Below are positions 1-7,664 of a stretch of DNA of 34,268 nucleotides, piece after piece. How positions within the stretch are numbered: position 1 is the first letter of the stretch; the number at the start of each line of letters is the position of its first letter. The notes below the pieces were generated by a model. It was given only the letters and a program-made list of their open reading frames with translations. It was not told the origin of the DNA and did no database searches. Source of the DNA: a virus; the IMG/VR virus record IMGVR_UViG_3300012920_010945, positions 1 through 34,268 of that record. The stretch is one strand, 5' to 3'. The position numbers were made by a program, and so were the translations under genes.

Positions 1-41
1 TGTGATGGTAAATTTTTACTATGCAGTTAGTAAATTTTTAC

Positions 42-70
42 TTGCCAAGATCTATATCCTATGCTATTCT
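42..70 (+). promoter_or_regulatory. Sigma70-type promoter of the glycan operon
   Basis: A -35 box TTGCCA (42-47), an exact 17-base spacer and a -10 box TATTCT (65-70) preceded by TGC (an extended -10). Only six bases separate the -10 box from the ATG at 77, so transcription would start at or next to the start codon. The geometry repeats at several other genes here, which supports the call. Confidence 0.6.
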
Positions 71-76
71 TTAAAA

Positions 77-370
77 ATGCCATTGAAATTTATTCAAGTT
101 CCCAGTATAATCGTCGAGGATATCGAAAAGGGTAAACTTATACCTAACGATATACTTACTTATACTTATTTAATTAAGGCAACAAACAAAGCGGGTGGAA
201 AATTTTTATTAAAAACAGAGTCGGAGATGGCTGATGAGATTATAGTCAATGATAGACCTATATCAACAAGTAAGGTCGCAAAGTCCCTCAGGAGATTACG
301 GGATGCTGGACATATAGAAAGAAAATATTCATCAAGATCTTCCAAGACAATCATACTGACAAAAGTATAA
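77..370 (+). CDS. Small winged-helix-like DNA-binding protein
   Basis: A 97-residue protein. I start it at the ATG at 77, not at the in-frame ATG at position 2, because a well-formed promoter (42-70) lies inside the longer version and ends just before 77. The middle and C-terminal part resembles a winged helix: a helical stretch around IPNDILTYTYLI, a recognition-helix-like segment ISTSKVAKSLRRLRDAGHIE (about residues 64-83) and a short basic beta-wing ending in KTIILTKV. Such folds occur in plasmid and phage replication initiators and in transcription regulators. As first gene of the glycan operon it may regulate that operon. Its stop shares one base with the next start. The exact role is unknown. 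Confidence 0.6.
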   Translation: MPLKFIQVPSIIVEDIEKGKLIPNDILTYTYLIKATNKAGGKFLLKTESEMADEIIVNDRPISTSKVAKSLRRLRDAGHIERKYSSRSSKTIILTKV

Positions 371-1065
371 TGAAAGCTTCAATAATAACTTCAGTCTACA
401 AAGGTGAAAAATATATAAATCATTTTTTGAATGATATTACAAAACAAACAATTTTCAATGAATGCGAACTTGTTATAATTAACGCGGCTTCCCCAGAAAA
501 CGAAGAGCAATACATAAATCCTTTTTTAGAAAAATATAAAAATATAAAATATCTTAGACTTCAATCTGACCCAGGAATTTATGCAGTATGGAACCTTGCG
601 ATAGAAAACTCGACAGCTCCATATATCACTAACGCAAACCTAGACGATAGTAAGTCGCATTGGTGCATAGAAGAGCAAGCTTTTGTTCTCAACCAAAACC
701 CAGATATAGACCTAGTTTACGGAGAAACCCTAGAAACATTTAAGGAGCTAGAGACATTTAACAAAAACTCGGCAACCCAGATCTTTCCGTGTCTAGATTT
801 TTCTCTTGAAAATTTACTAAAAGTAAACTCGCCACACTCCTCACCCATGTGGAGAAGAACTATGCATGATAAATATGGGCACTTCAACCCAACATATAAA
901 TACTGCGGAGATTACGAGATGTGGTTAAGAGCAGCAAGACAGGGATCTATATTTAAAAAAATCAATTCAAAGCTATCATTATATTATAGAAATGACGATG
1001 GACTTAGTACAAAAAAATCAAACTTAAGCGCAGCCTTAAAAGAAATAGAAAGAATAAAATCATGA
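370..1065 (+). CDS. Glycosyltransferase family 2
   Basis: A 231-residue GT-A fold transferase. The N-terminus MKASIITSVYKGEKYI is the usual GT2 nucleotide-binding strand and loop, the middle holds the metal-binding motif NLDD (residues 90-93), and a later GDYEMWLRAA segment matches the acceptor/catalytic-base region of GT2 enzymes. It should transfer one sugar from an activated nucleotide sugar in the cytoplasm. No membrane segment is visible. Its start overlaps the previous stop by one base and its end overlaps the next gene by four (ATGA), so it is translationally coupled in the glycan operon. Donor and acceptor cannot be told from sequence. Confidence 0.85.
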   Translation: MKASIITSVYKGEKYINHFLNDITKQTIFNECELVIINAASPENEEQYINPFLEKYKNIKYLRLQSDPGIYAVWNLAIENSTAPYITNANLDDSKSHWCIEEQAFVLNQNPDIDLVYGETLETFKELETFNKNSATQIFPCLDFSLENLLKVNSPHSSPMWRRTMHDKYGHFNPTYKYCGDYEMWLRAARQGSIFKKINSKLSLYYRNDDGLSTKKSNLSAALKEIERIKS

Positions 1066-1805
1066 GACTACTATGGCAGCAAATTCCCTCAACAATAATT
1101 ACAGAAATATTCTGCAATAGCGATTATGACGGAATAGTATTTGACCTAGAACACGGAACCTTTAATAACGAGACCCTATACTCCTGTATTCAGGTTTGTG
1201 ACCTATGCAAAAAGAAAAGTTTCATTAGAGTTTCTCATTTAGATAAACAAGTTATAAGAATGTCTCTGGATGCCAATTGTTCGGGAGTCATACTTTCAAC
1301 TGTCGAAAGTGTCGAGCAAGCTTCTGAGTTTAAAGATTACTGCGTGTACCCCTTTAGACGCAAAAAGGAATCATTCTCCGCTGACGATAGGGGCGTTATA
1401 AGAAGAAAACATATATGCGAAACAGGCGGGAAAAGAGGACAAGGCTTAGTTAGAGAGAATAACTGGGGAAAGGATAGCTTATCATTCAGAAAACCCATAC
1501 TTATACCCCAAATAGAAACAGTGCAAGGCTCCCAAAAATTAAGAGATATAGCAGGCCTAGATTTCGATTACTACCTAATAGGCCCGTATGATCTTTCCGC
1601 AAGTCTAGGTAGAGCGGGAGACCTTGAGAGCCAAGACTTCATAAAAGAAGTAGAGCATATAAAAAACATAGTTGGAGACAAAATAGGAATACATATTCCA
1701 TCTAACTTAGAAGAAGAGTACTCAAAATATAAAGACTGGAAGTTTGTAGCCCTAGGAATGGACACAATCTTCCTAAGCGACCAAGTTAATAAATCATATG
1801 ATTAA
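1062..1805 (+). CDS. HpcH/HpaI-family aldolase
   Basis: A 247-residue TIM-barrel protein of the class II pyruvate aldolase family (HpcH/HpaI, 2-dehydro-3-deoxyglucarate or -rhamnonate aldolases). Visible family motifs are FDLEHG (residues 27-32), a metal-ligand segment PQIETVQG and the GPYDLSASLG loop. These enzymes reversibly join or split pyruvate and an aldehyde with a divalent metal. It lies among nonulosonic-acid genes, whose sugars are 3-deoxy-2-keto acids, so it may make or cleave a related keto acid; that is inference. Length fits the family. The N-terminus is compact, starting MRLLWQQ, and overlaps the upstream gene by four bases. Confidence 0.8.
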   Translation: MRLLWQQIPSTIITEIFCNSDYDGIVFDLEHGTFNNETLYSCIQVCDLCKKKSFIRVSHLDKQVIRMSLDANCSGVILSTVESVEQASEFKDYCVYPFRRKKESFSADDRGVIRRKHICETGGKRGQGLVRENNWGKDSLSFRKPILIPQIETVQGSQKLRDIAGLDFDYYLIGPYDLSASLGRAGDLESQDFIKEVEHIKNIVGDKIGIHIPSNLEEEYSKYKDWKFVALGMDTIFLSDQVNKSYD

Positions 1806-1829
1806 GCACACTCAATAAAGCATTAAATC

Positions 1830-2558
1830 ATGGTTAATTATATTAAAAAATTTAAAGAATCCAAGGACGACATGGTCATGGAGGAACATCTTAAATCGGT
1901 ATACAAAAGAGTACCCAACCTAACAAGACTTATAGATATAGGAGCAAATTACGGAACACATACAAAGGGAATGCTAGAAGTAGATTCCTGCATTAACCTT
2001 CTCTCAATAGAAGCGAATCCTAAAATTTTTGAAAAATGCTTAAGTCAACTTTCCGACGAAAGGCTTCAGGTTATTAATGCAGCAGTAACACCAAGCTCAT
2101 TAAAAGAGCTTAAACAAGTAAGCTTCAAAGTTAAAGATGAACTGCACGGCAGAAGCGGTATTGAGGGTCTTCACATCTGGAAACATATAACCCCAGAGAT
2201 AAATTTCAATACTATCACGGTTCCAGCGATTAACTTTGACGATCTATTACTAGACAACCTTACAGAAGGAGTGGACTTTATTAAGATGGACGTAGAAGGC
2301 GCGGAATACTCCCTAATATTAGAATCTGAAATTTTATTTTCAAATACGAAGTATAGACCTATCCTAGTTTTAGAAAATTCTATTTTTGGATTAAAGCTCG
2401 CAAATAAAACATTCAAAGACTTAATAGACTTCATCGAAAGAAACAATCTATCCCTACTAGATTTTAATTATAACAAGATAAAAACAGAAAAAGATTTATA
2501 CAACTACCATATGGTATGGATCTGTCCTAATGAAAAAATAAAAGATCTTATACAATGA
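1830..2558 (+). CDS. FkbM-family methyltransferase
   Basis: A 242-residue SAM-dependent methyltransferase. Motif I is IDIGANYGTHTKG (about residues 35-47), SIEANP (59-64) is the acidic ribose-binding strand, and FIKMDVEGAE (150-159) is the FkbM family signature. Members usually O-methylate sugars or lipid-linked glycans. In this operon it probably caps or modifies a viral glycan. There is no Shine-Dalgarno upstream; the 24-base gap begins with TAAGCACACTCAAT, which recurs almost identically near 33243. The end overlaps the next start by four bases. Confidence 0.85.
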   Translation: MVNYIKKFKESKDDMVMEEHLKSVYKRVPNLTRLIDIGANYGTHTKGMLEVDSCINLLSIEANPKIFEKCLSQLSDERLQVINAAVTPSSLKELKQVSFKVKDELHGRSGIEGLHIWKHITPEINFNTITVPAINFDDLLLDNLTEGVDFIKMDVEGAEYSLILESEILFSNTKYRPILVLENSIFGLKLANKTFKDLIDFIERNNLSLLDFNYNKIKTEKDLYNYHMVWICPNEKIKDLIQ

Positions 2559-3235
2559 ATTTATTTATTCCAATCAAAGAAAAGTCTCAAAGGGTTCCTG
2601 AAAAAAATTTCAGAAAACTGCCCAACGGGGAATCTTTGTGGGAACACACAATCAAAAAATTTAATGAATTCTCTATATATATTGATACAGATAGCGAAGA
2701 AATTTTAGAAAAAAGCAAACAATACAATCACGTCAAAGCATACGAAAGAAGCTCTAGGTTAATAGGGCACGACGTCTCTGTATGTGATTTAATTAGAGAC
2801 TGTATATCAAGAAATAATTTAGGAGATTCGTCTACCCATCTAGGTCAAATACATGTAACATCACCACTCCTAAAGCCAGAAACTTTAAAAAACGCTTTTT
2901 CTTATATCAAAAAATATAATTCTGTAGTTTCTTGCAATAAGCTTCAGACTAGATTATGGCGAAAAGAAAATTATGGATATGCACCAATTAACCATAATCC
3001 CGTAAAATTAGAACAAACTCAGGACTTACCAGAGTTATACGAAGAGAATAGCGCATTTTATATATTCAAGTGTAGCAATTTTTTTCACACAAACCTAAGG
3101 ATCGGCAGTAACCCTTTTTTTTATCCAGTAAGTCACCCAGAAAATATAGATATTGATACCGAAGAAGACTGGGGAATAGCAATGAGTTACATAACCGATA
3201 AAAATAAAACAAGTTCCAATGACAAGCCAAGCTGA
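2555..3235 (+). CDS. Divergent CMP-nonulosonate cytidylyltransferase (NeuA-like)
   Basis: A 226-residue nucleotidyltransferase of the acylneuraminate cytidylyltransferase fold. The nucleotide-binding loop is a variant, IPIKEKSQRVPEKNFR (residues 5-20), instead of the usual ARGGSKG form, followed by ITVTSPLL-like HVTSPLL and a C-terminal IDIDTEEDW that matches the metal-binding end of the family. It should activate a nonulosonic or deoxy-keto sugar with CTP. It is the first of three such genes in this operon (also 4617 and 7005), each with a different loop, suggesting different substrates. It overlaps the next gene by 17 bases. Confidence 0.75.
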   Translation: MNLFIPIKEKSQRVPEKNFRKLPNGESLWEHTIKKFNEFSIYIDTDSEEILEKSKQYNHVKAYERSSRLIGHDVSVCDLIRDCISRNNLGDSSTHLGQIHVTSPLLKPETLKNAFSYIKKYNSVVSCNKLQTRLWRKENYGYAPINHNPVKLEQTQDLPELYEENSAFYIFKCSNFFHTNLRIGSNPFFYPVSHPENIDIDTEEDWGIAMSYITDKNKTSSNDKPS

Positions 3236-3860
3236 TGACAAAAATCACACGCTATTAATTCTGGCTAATGGACCTTCTGTTTCAGATATTGATTTACATA
3301 AATTATTTCGCGAATACAGCAACATATGCGTTCTAAACGCTGCCATCTACCACTTAAAGGAGTTCCCAAGTCCGCCTAAATTTTGTTTCATAAATGACTC
3401 TTCTTTATGCAAAAAAACAATAATTCAAGAATTAATTCAAAACGAAAAATTAACAAAAATAATAGCCACCGCAAATTGCTGCAAAGAAGGAGTTAAAGTC
3501 AAAATGGGTAAAGGAGGATACACCGATATACTCTCTTGCTGTATTAAATATTTCTGCAAAAAAGATTTTAAAAAAATAGCAATATTCGGTTTAGACTTTA
3601 ATTATGATTCAACTCAAAATAAAGAACTTGAAGCAGGCGTAAAAACAAACGACAACAGTAAGCATTATACAATAAACAACAAGCCTTTATATAACAACTC
3701 TGATTGGGTTTTCCCAAATCTTTCGATGAAAATAAAATCCATGAAATTGGCAAAAAATCACGCAGATAAAAATAACGTAGAAATACATAACGCAACAAAG
3801 AACAGCTCGTGCGACATTTTTAATCTAAAATACTCCGAATACTCAGAATACTATAAATAA
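3219..3860 (+). CDS. DUF115/GT42-like protein, possible sialyltransferase
   Basis: A 213-residue protein. Its N-terminus LLILANGPSVSDIDLHKL (about residues 12-29) resembles the donor-binding start of family GT42 bacterial sialyltransferases (GNGPSL...) and of DUF115/MptE-like proteins, and KIAIFGLDFNYD in the middle resembles their second motif. A role in transferring a CMP-activated sugar fits the surrounding NeuA/NeuB genes but is inference. The 17-base overlap with the upstream gene is forced, since no later Met lies before the conserved motif. A second member of this group is at 6239. Confidence 0.55.
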   Translation: MTSQADDKNHTLLILANGPSVSDIDLHKLFREYSNICVLNAAIYHLKEFPSPPKFCFINDSSLCKKTIIQELIQNEKLTKIIATANCCKEGVKVKMGKGGYTDILSCCIKYFCKKDFKKIAIFGLDFNYDSTQNKELEAGVKTNDNSKHYTINNKPLYNNSDWVFPNLSMKIKSMKLAKNHADKNNVEIHNATKNSSCDIFNLKYSEYSEYYK

Positions 3861-3867
3861 ATATTAA

Positions 3868-4620
3868 ATGAAAATACTAGCAGAAGAAATAGAAGATTTG
3901 AAATTTTATTACAAAAAAGAAAACTCTGATTATACTAAATTTATAAAAGGTAAAACAATAGCTATAGTTGGACCATCCCAATCCATGATAAACTCAAACC
4001 TTGGTACAGAGATAGACAGTTTTGATTATGTAACCAGATTCAATTCTGCTATTTTTAATTTTAAAACAATAAAACTTTTATCAAAAGACATAGGATCCAG
4101 GACAGACATCTCATACCTAGCAAATCATATTATACTAGACTGGAAGAAAGACACTACAAAAGAAGTGGTAGACAACAATATTCGATTTTTAGTAGCGGCA
4201 GAACCAAGCGGCAATAAAGATTTTGAGCAAGCCAATACATATCTAGAACAAAAACTACTCGACCTAAAAATCAAAACAAGCAATTCCCATAAAACATCTT
4301 CCTTCTTAAAAAATCATTTATCTGTTAAAGACAGAAGAATTGCAAGAGTTGGTTTTATATCTATAGTAGACTTATTGTTACGCGGGGCAAAACATATTTC
4401 GATTTATGGTATGACTTTTTATCATGGAGGAGGCAATATACTAAGAAAAGATGCAATATATGACATTGATCCTGAAAGTAATCATCTTGGAATTAAGAAA
4501 AATACTCATGACTCTAGGCTTGAATTAGATCTTTTTAAAAAAATTTACAACCTTTATGATAGTTATATAACTATAGATAAAGAGCTTTTAAAATTAATGA
4601 ATATTCAATCACCCAAATGA
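3868..4620 (+). CDS. GT29-type sialyltransferase-like protein
   Basis: A 250-residue protein with the layout of family GT29, the sialyltransferases best known from the animal Golgi. Sialylmotif L is visible as AIVGPSQSM followed by EIDSFDYVTRFN (about residues 32-59), motif S as RVGFISIVDLLLRGAKHIS and IYGMTFYH (160-186), and motif VS as HDSRLE (214-219, the H-x4-E pattern that includes the catalytic His). Unlike animal enzymes it has no N-terminal membrane anchor, so it is cytosolic. It would transfer the CMP-sugars made by neighbouring NeuA-like enzymes. Preceded by a seven-base gap; overlaps the next gene by four bases. Confidence 0.7.
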   Translation: MKILAEEIEDLKFYYKKENSDYTKFIKGKTIAIVGPSQSMINSNLGTEIDSFDYVTRFNSAIFNFKTIKLLSKDIGSRTDISYLANHIILDWKKDTTKEVVDNNIRFLVAAEPSGNKDFEQANTYLEQKLLDLKIKTSNSHKTSSFLKNHLSVKDRRIARVGFISIVDLLLRGAKHISIYGMTFYHGGGNILRKDAIYDIDPESNHLGIKKNTHDSRLELDLFKKIYNLYDSYITIDKELLKLMNIQSPK

Positions 4621-5339
4621 AAGATCTTAATATATGTGCCCTATCTACCGCGAGAGCAGGAAGCAAGAGCGTTAAGGATAAAAATATTCTAGACTTAAAA
4701 GGCGTTCCATTATTTGCCCACCCAATCAAAAAAGCAAACAACTCAAAATACATTTCCTCAGTTTTCTGTTCTTCTGATCACCCCGAAATACTAAACAGTG
4801 GAGATAAATATCAATACACTCCAATCACTAGACCCGAAGAGCTATGCGGAGATAATTCTCCTCATCAAAGCGCTATAATACACGGACTACAAGAAATAGA
4901 AAAAAAGAAAGGAAAACTAGACTATATAGTTATTCTATTAGGTAATTCAATTGGCGCCGAACCCGAAGACATAGATTCAGCCATAGAGTCAATAGGTACT
5001 GCAGATAGTATCGTAAGCGTAAATGAGATGAATATGTTCAATCCATCTAGGGCTTGGGTAATAAAAAACAACCATTGCGAGACTTACATTCCGCAAAACG
5101 AGCTTTTTAAAAAATCCTCAGGTTTAACTAATGATAAAAACGCCTTTGGCGATATTTATTTCTTTAATGGAAATTTTTTCATCACAAAGAGAGATGCAGT
5201 CTTTAAAAAAGGAAACGCCCCATTCACTTGGCTAGGAAAAACAATCAAGCCTTATATACAAAAAAATGTTTTCATGGAAATCGACGCGGAGTGGCAAAGA
5301 GATTATATTTTAAAATGCAAAAAACCATTTACCAATTGA
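4617..5339 (+). CDS. NeuA-like cytidylyltransferase, second copy
   Basis: A 240-residue protein of the CMP-sialate synthase fold. The CTP-binding loop reads ALSTARAGSKSVKDKNI (about residues 7-23), the family pattern with small substitutions; ITRPEELCGD and a C-terminal FMEIDAEWQRDYI (metal ligands) also fit. Where typical NeuA has a QPTSPLR segment, this protein has LLGNSIGAEPEDID, so the substrate pocket probably differs. It should make a CMP- or CDP-activated sugar. The start overlaps the sialyltransferase-like gene by four bases, so enzyme and user are coupled in translation. Confidence 0.78.
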   Translation: MKDLNICALSTARAGSKSVKDKNILDLKGVPLFAHPIKKANNSKYISSVFCSSDHPEILNSGDKYQYTPITRPEELCGDNSPHQSAIIHGLQEIEKKKGKLDYIVILLGNSIGAEPEDIDSAIESIGTADSIVSVNEMNMFNPSRAWVIKNNHCETYIPQNELFKKSSGLTNDKNAFGDIYFFNGNFFITKRDAVFKKGNAPFTWLGKTIKPYIQKNVFMEIDAEWQRDYILKCKKPFTN

Positions 5340-5363
5340 AAGAAACCCACCTAAACATATAAT
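5336..5363 (+). promoter_or_regulatory. Internal sigma70-type promoter in the glycan operon
   Basis: TTGAAA (5336-5341), a 16-base spacer and a perfect TATAAT (5358-5363), nine bases before the ATG at 5373. It lies in one of the few real gaps of the operon and follows the same short-leader layout as the other promoters, so it probably gives a second entry point for the downstream glycan genes. Confidence 0.5.
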
Positions 5364-5372
5364 CAGACGTAA

Positions 5373-6242
5373 ATGAAATTCGATCTTTTTATAAATTTTG
5401 CAATAAGCGAACTTAAAATGCTCAAATTTATAGAACACTTCTTTAGAGGGGATCCAGAGTCGATGGATCACAGGACTCACGAACAGTATTACTGCCTTAA
5501 CAAAAATATAAACAACAAATATATAAATAAGATTTTAATCCCTACATTTTCCGAGAAAAGTTTTCGCCTTTTAAGCAAAGCTTGTCAAGTTGAAAATTGG
5601 AAAGAAAAAATAGAATTCTTAGACTTAAAAACCTCAAACGATATACTGATCCCCGAGAACGGGACCTTCTGGAATTTTTCTGAAATATCCAAAACCTACC
5701 TAAATAACGGAGGGGAAAACATATTAATCATATCAAATTCAGACATAGAATTTAATGAATCACTAAAAATATCAGAAATATTTAATTTTGATAATACAGC
5801 CATATGTCTCTCAGCCTGGAATGTTGAAAATTTTAGCTCAACCTTTATACACCCAAAACCTTTTCAAGAAGCTTGTTCTTCACAGGATTGTTGGATCTTC
5901 AAACCTACAAAAAAAATTAAAAACATCAAGGTGCCTATCGGAACTCATCTATGCGAAAGCAGGATAGCCAATAACCTTGAACGCATTGGCTTAAAAACCG
6001 TAAACCCAAGCTACTCAATTATAACAAAACACATACACCGAAATCACCAACCAAAAGCAACTCACAATAGATTTCTTCCGACTTTTGAAAAAGCAGTGCA
6101 AGAAAACCCAGAAACTATATCCAGAATACTCGACAATACCTCCTTAGTTCCGCCAGTCTGTATAAGTTTAACACAAGAATATAATTCTTGCTTTAGATCG
6201 GGTCACCACGGAATTAGAGGACACTCTTTTAGTCTAAAATGA
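5373..6242 (+). CDS. Putative glycosyltransferase of the 'NSDI / SQDxWIFK' type
   Basis: A 289-residue protein. I recognise a set of motifs found together in a group of poorly studied transferases: IISNSDIEF (about 119-127, with an acidic pair in the place of DxD), CLSAWN (145-150), SSQDCWIFKP (169-178), an ESRIANNLERIGLKTVNPS stretch (195-213) and a paired-His segment KHIHRNH (219-225). The first motif likely binds the nucleotide-sugar metal. The function is inferred from motif layout and position among glycan genes; the donor is unknown. It has its own promoter-like sequence and overlaps the next gene by four bases. Confidence 0.6.
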   Translation: MKFDLFINFAISELKMLKFIEHFFRGDPESMDHRTHEQYYCLNKNINNKYINKILIPTFSEKSFRLLSKACQVENWKEKIEFLDLKTSNDILIPENGTFWNFSEISKTYLNNGGENILIISNSDIEFNESLKISEIFNFDNTAICLSAWNVENFSSTFIHPKPFQEACSSQDCWIFKPTKKIKNIKVPIGTHLCESRIANNLERIGLKTVNPSYSIITKHIHRNHQPKATHNRFLPTFEKAVQENPETISRILDNTSLVPPVCISLTQEYNSCFRSGHHGIRGHSFSLK

Positions 6243-6991
6243 ATAAAGATAAATTTATAGTAATATGCAATGGCCCATCACTGGCTGGTTTCGACTTTGA
6301 GCAATTAAAAGATTATACATCAATAGGTCTTAATGCAGCTTACAGGAGGTTTGAAGAAATTGGATTTTCTCCAACATACTACTGCTCTGCAGATGAAAGG
6401 GTAGGTTTTTTTCATGCAGATCAATATGCAAAAATCGCAGACACAAATCCTAATGTCGAAAAATTTTTCTTATTACCAAATGCATGCGCTAAGTTTTGCC
6501 AGTCTTCAATAAATCCATCAGAGAGTCAAAACAAACTCGTAGAATTATTACTATATAATGATAAATCTAATATAGGTCTAAATAAAATTCAAAAAACATG
6601 GGTAGGACCAACTCCATTTAGTACAGGCTATATAGCTAGCCTAATAGGAATAAGCTTAGGGTTTAAGGAATTAATATTATTAGGGGCTGATTGCAACTAC
6701 ACAGAGTTCATTAAAGAATCCAAGAAGAGTGATACTGGAGAAGGTCATGCAGGCATTAAATTAGAAATAGAAAAAACTCCAGAAAGCAATCCAAATTATT
6801 GGTTTAACGATTACCAACAAAAAGGAGATCAATACCATGTACCCAACGGGAAAACAGTCCACATGAAAGGCTGGTTATTCCTATCAGAATTTGCTTCTTA
6901 TAATAACATTAAAATTACGAATTGCAGCGAAATATCTCAAATCCCATTTTTTGAAAAAGCTTCATTCAGCGAAGCAGTCTCTCAAGAATAA
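6239..6991 (+). CDS. DUF115/GT42-like protein, second copy
   Basis: A 250-residue protein starting FIVICNGPSLAGFDFEQL (residues 6-23), the same donor-loop type as the protein at 3219. A central segment STGYIASLIGISLGFKELIL leading to LGADCNY is close to the GT42 pattern in which a Ser/Thr-Gly helix precedes the (G/A)(I/L)D-Y strand. A later YHVPNG...MKGW region contains His residues that could be catalytic. It is a candidate sialyltransferase of bacterial type; an MptE-like pyrophosphokinase is the alternative. No membrane segment. It is followed after 13 bases by a NeuA-like gene. Confidence 0.55.
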   Translation: MNKDKFIVICNGPSLAGFDFEQLKDYTSIGLNAAYRRFEEIGFSPTYYCSADERVGFFHADQYAKIADTNPNVEKFFLLPNACAKFCQSSINPSESQNKLVELLLYNDKSNIGLNKIQKTWVGPTPFSTGYIASLIGISLGFKELILLGADCNYTEFIKESKKSDTGEGHAGIKLEIEKTPESNPNYWFNDYQQKGDQYHVPNGKTVHMKGWLFLSEFASYNNIKITNCSEISQIPFFEKASFSEAVSQE

Positions 6992-7004
6992 AAAGAGGGA
7001 TAAA

Positions 7005-7664
7005 ATGAAAACGGTCTCGATTATATTGGCTAGAGGCGGAAGCAAAGGCGTTCCCAAAAAAAACATTAAAGAACTAAATGGATCACCCTTAATTAGTTAC
7101 ACAATCGAGGCTTCACTAAATTCAAACGTAGACGAAACATGGGTAAGCACAGACTGCGTAGAGGTCAGAGATGTAGCGCTAGACTGTGGTGCAAGTGTCA
7201 TAAAAAGGCCTCCAGAGTTTTCAACTTGTAACTCTAAAAACGAAGATGCGTTATTACACTTTGCACAAAATACAGAATTTGATTTACTGGTATCCATCCA
7301 ACCCACCTCCCCACTATTATTAACAGAAGATATCGACGGAGGACTAAGCTTGATAGGCAAAGATTGCGATTCTGTTTTTAGCGCAACAAAAGAGCATTGG
7401 ATACCAAGATGGACATCAGAAAACCAGCCGCTCGATTGGGATATATATAACCGCCCAATGAGACAAGATATGCCAGAGACCTACATAGAGAATGGAGCCT
7501 TTTGGATAACCTCAAAGAAACAACTTTTAAAATCAAAACTTAGATACAGTGGTAAAATAAAACCATACTGTATGCCAGTAAAAAGAAGCTTCCAGATAGA
7601 TACTCTTGAAGATTTTGATTTAATAGATACAATCATGCGTGAAGAGTACTTATGTTATAGGTGA
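7005..7664 (+). CDS. neuA: CMP-nonulosonate cytidylyltransferase (NeuA type)
   Basis: A 219-residue enzyme, the most canonical of the three cytidylyltransferases. The CTP loop is SIILARGGSKGVPKKNI (residues 4-20), followed by STDC, RPPEFS, SIQPTSPLL and a C-terminal FQIDTLEDFDL with the metal-binding acids. It activates a nonulosonic acid with CTP. I start it at 7005 because AGAGGGA (6994-7000) is a real Shine-Dalgarno at good distance, one of only two clear ones in the window; the reading frame is open further upstream, but that part overlaps the previous gene. The 3' end overlaps neuB by 26 bases. Confidence 0.88.
   Translation: MKTVSIILARGGSKGVPKKNIKELNGSPLISYTIEASLNSNVDETWVSTDCVEVRDVALDCGASVIKRPPEFSTCNSKNEDALLHFAQNTEFDLLVSIQPTSPLLLTEDIDGGLSLIGKDCDSVFSATKEHWIPRWTSENQPLDWDIYNRPMRQDMPETYIENGAFWITSKKQLLKSKLRYSGKIKPYCMPVKRSFQIDTLEDFDLIDTIMREEYLCYR

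Noticed and set aside
2-76. N-terminal extension of the first gene to an ATG at position 2
   Set aside because: A complete promoter with a 17-base spacer lies inside this stretch and ends six bases before the ATG at 77; the extension also shows no domain.
6891-7004. Upstream extension of the NeuA-type gene into the previous gene
   Set aside because: The Shine-Dalgarno at 6994-7000 and the family's N-terminal strand both place the start at 7005.
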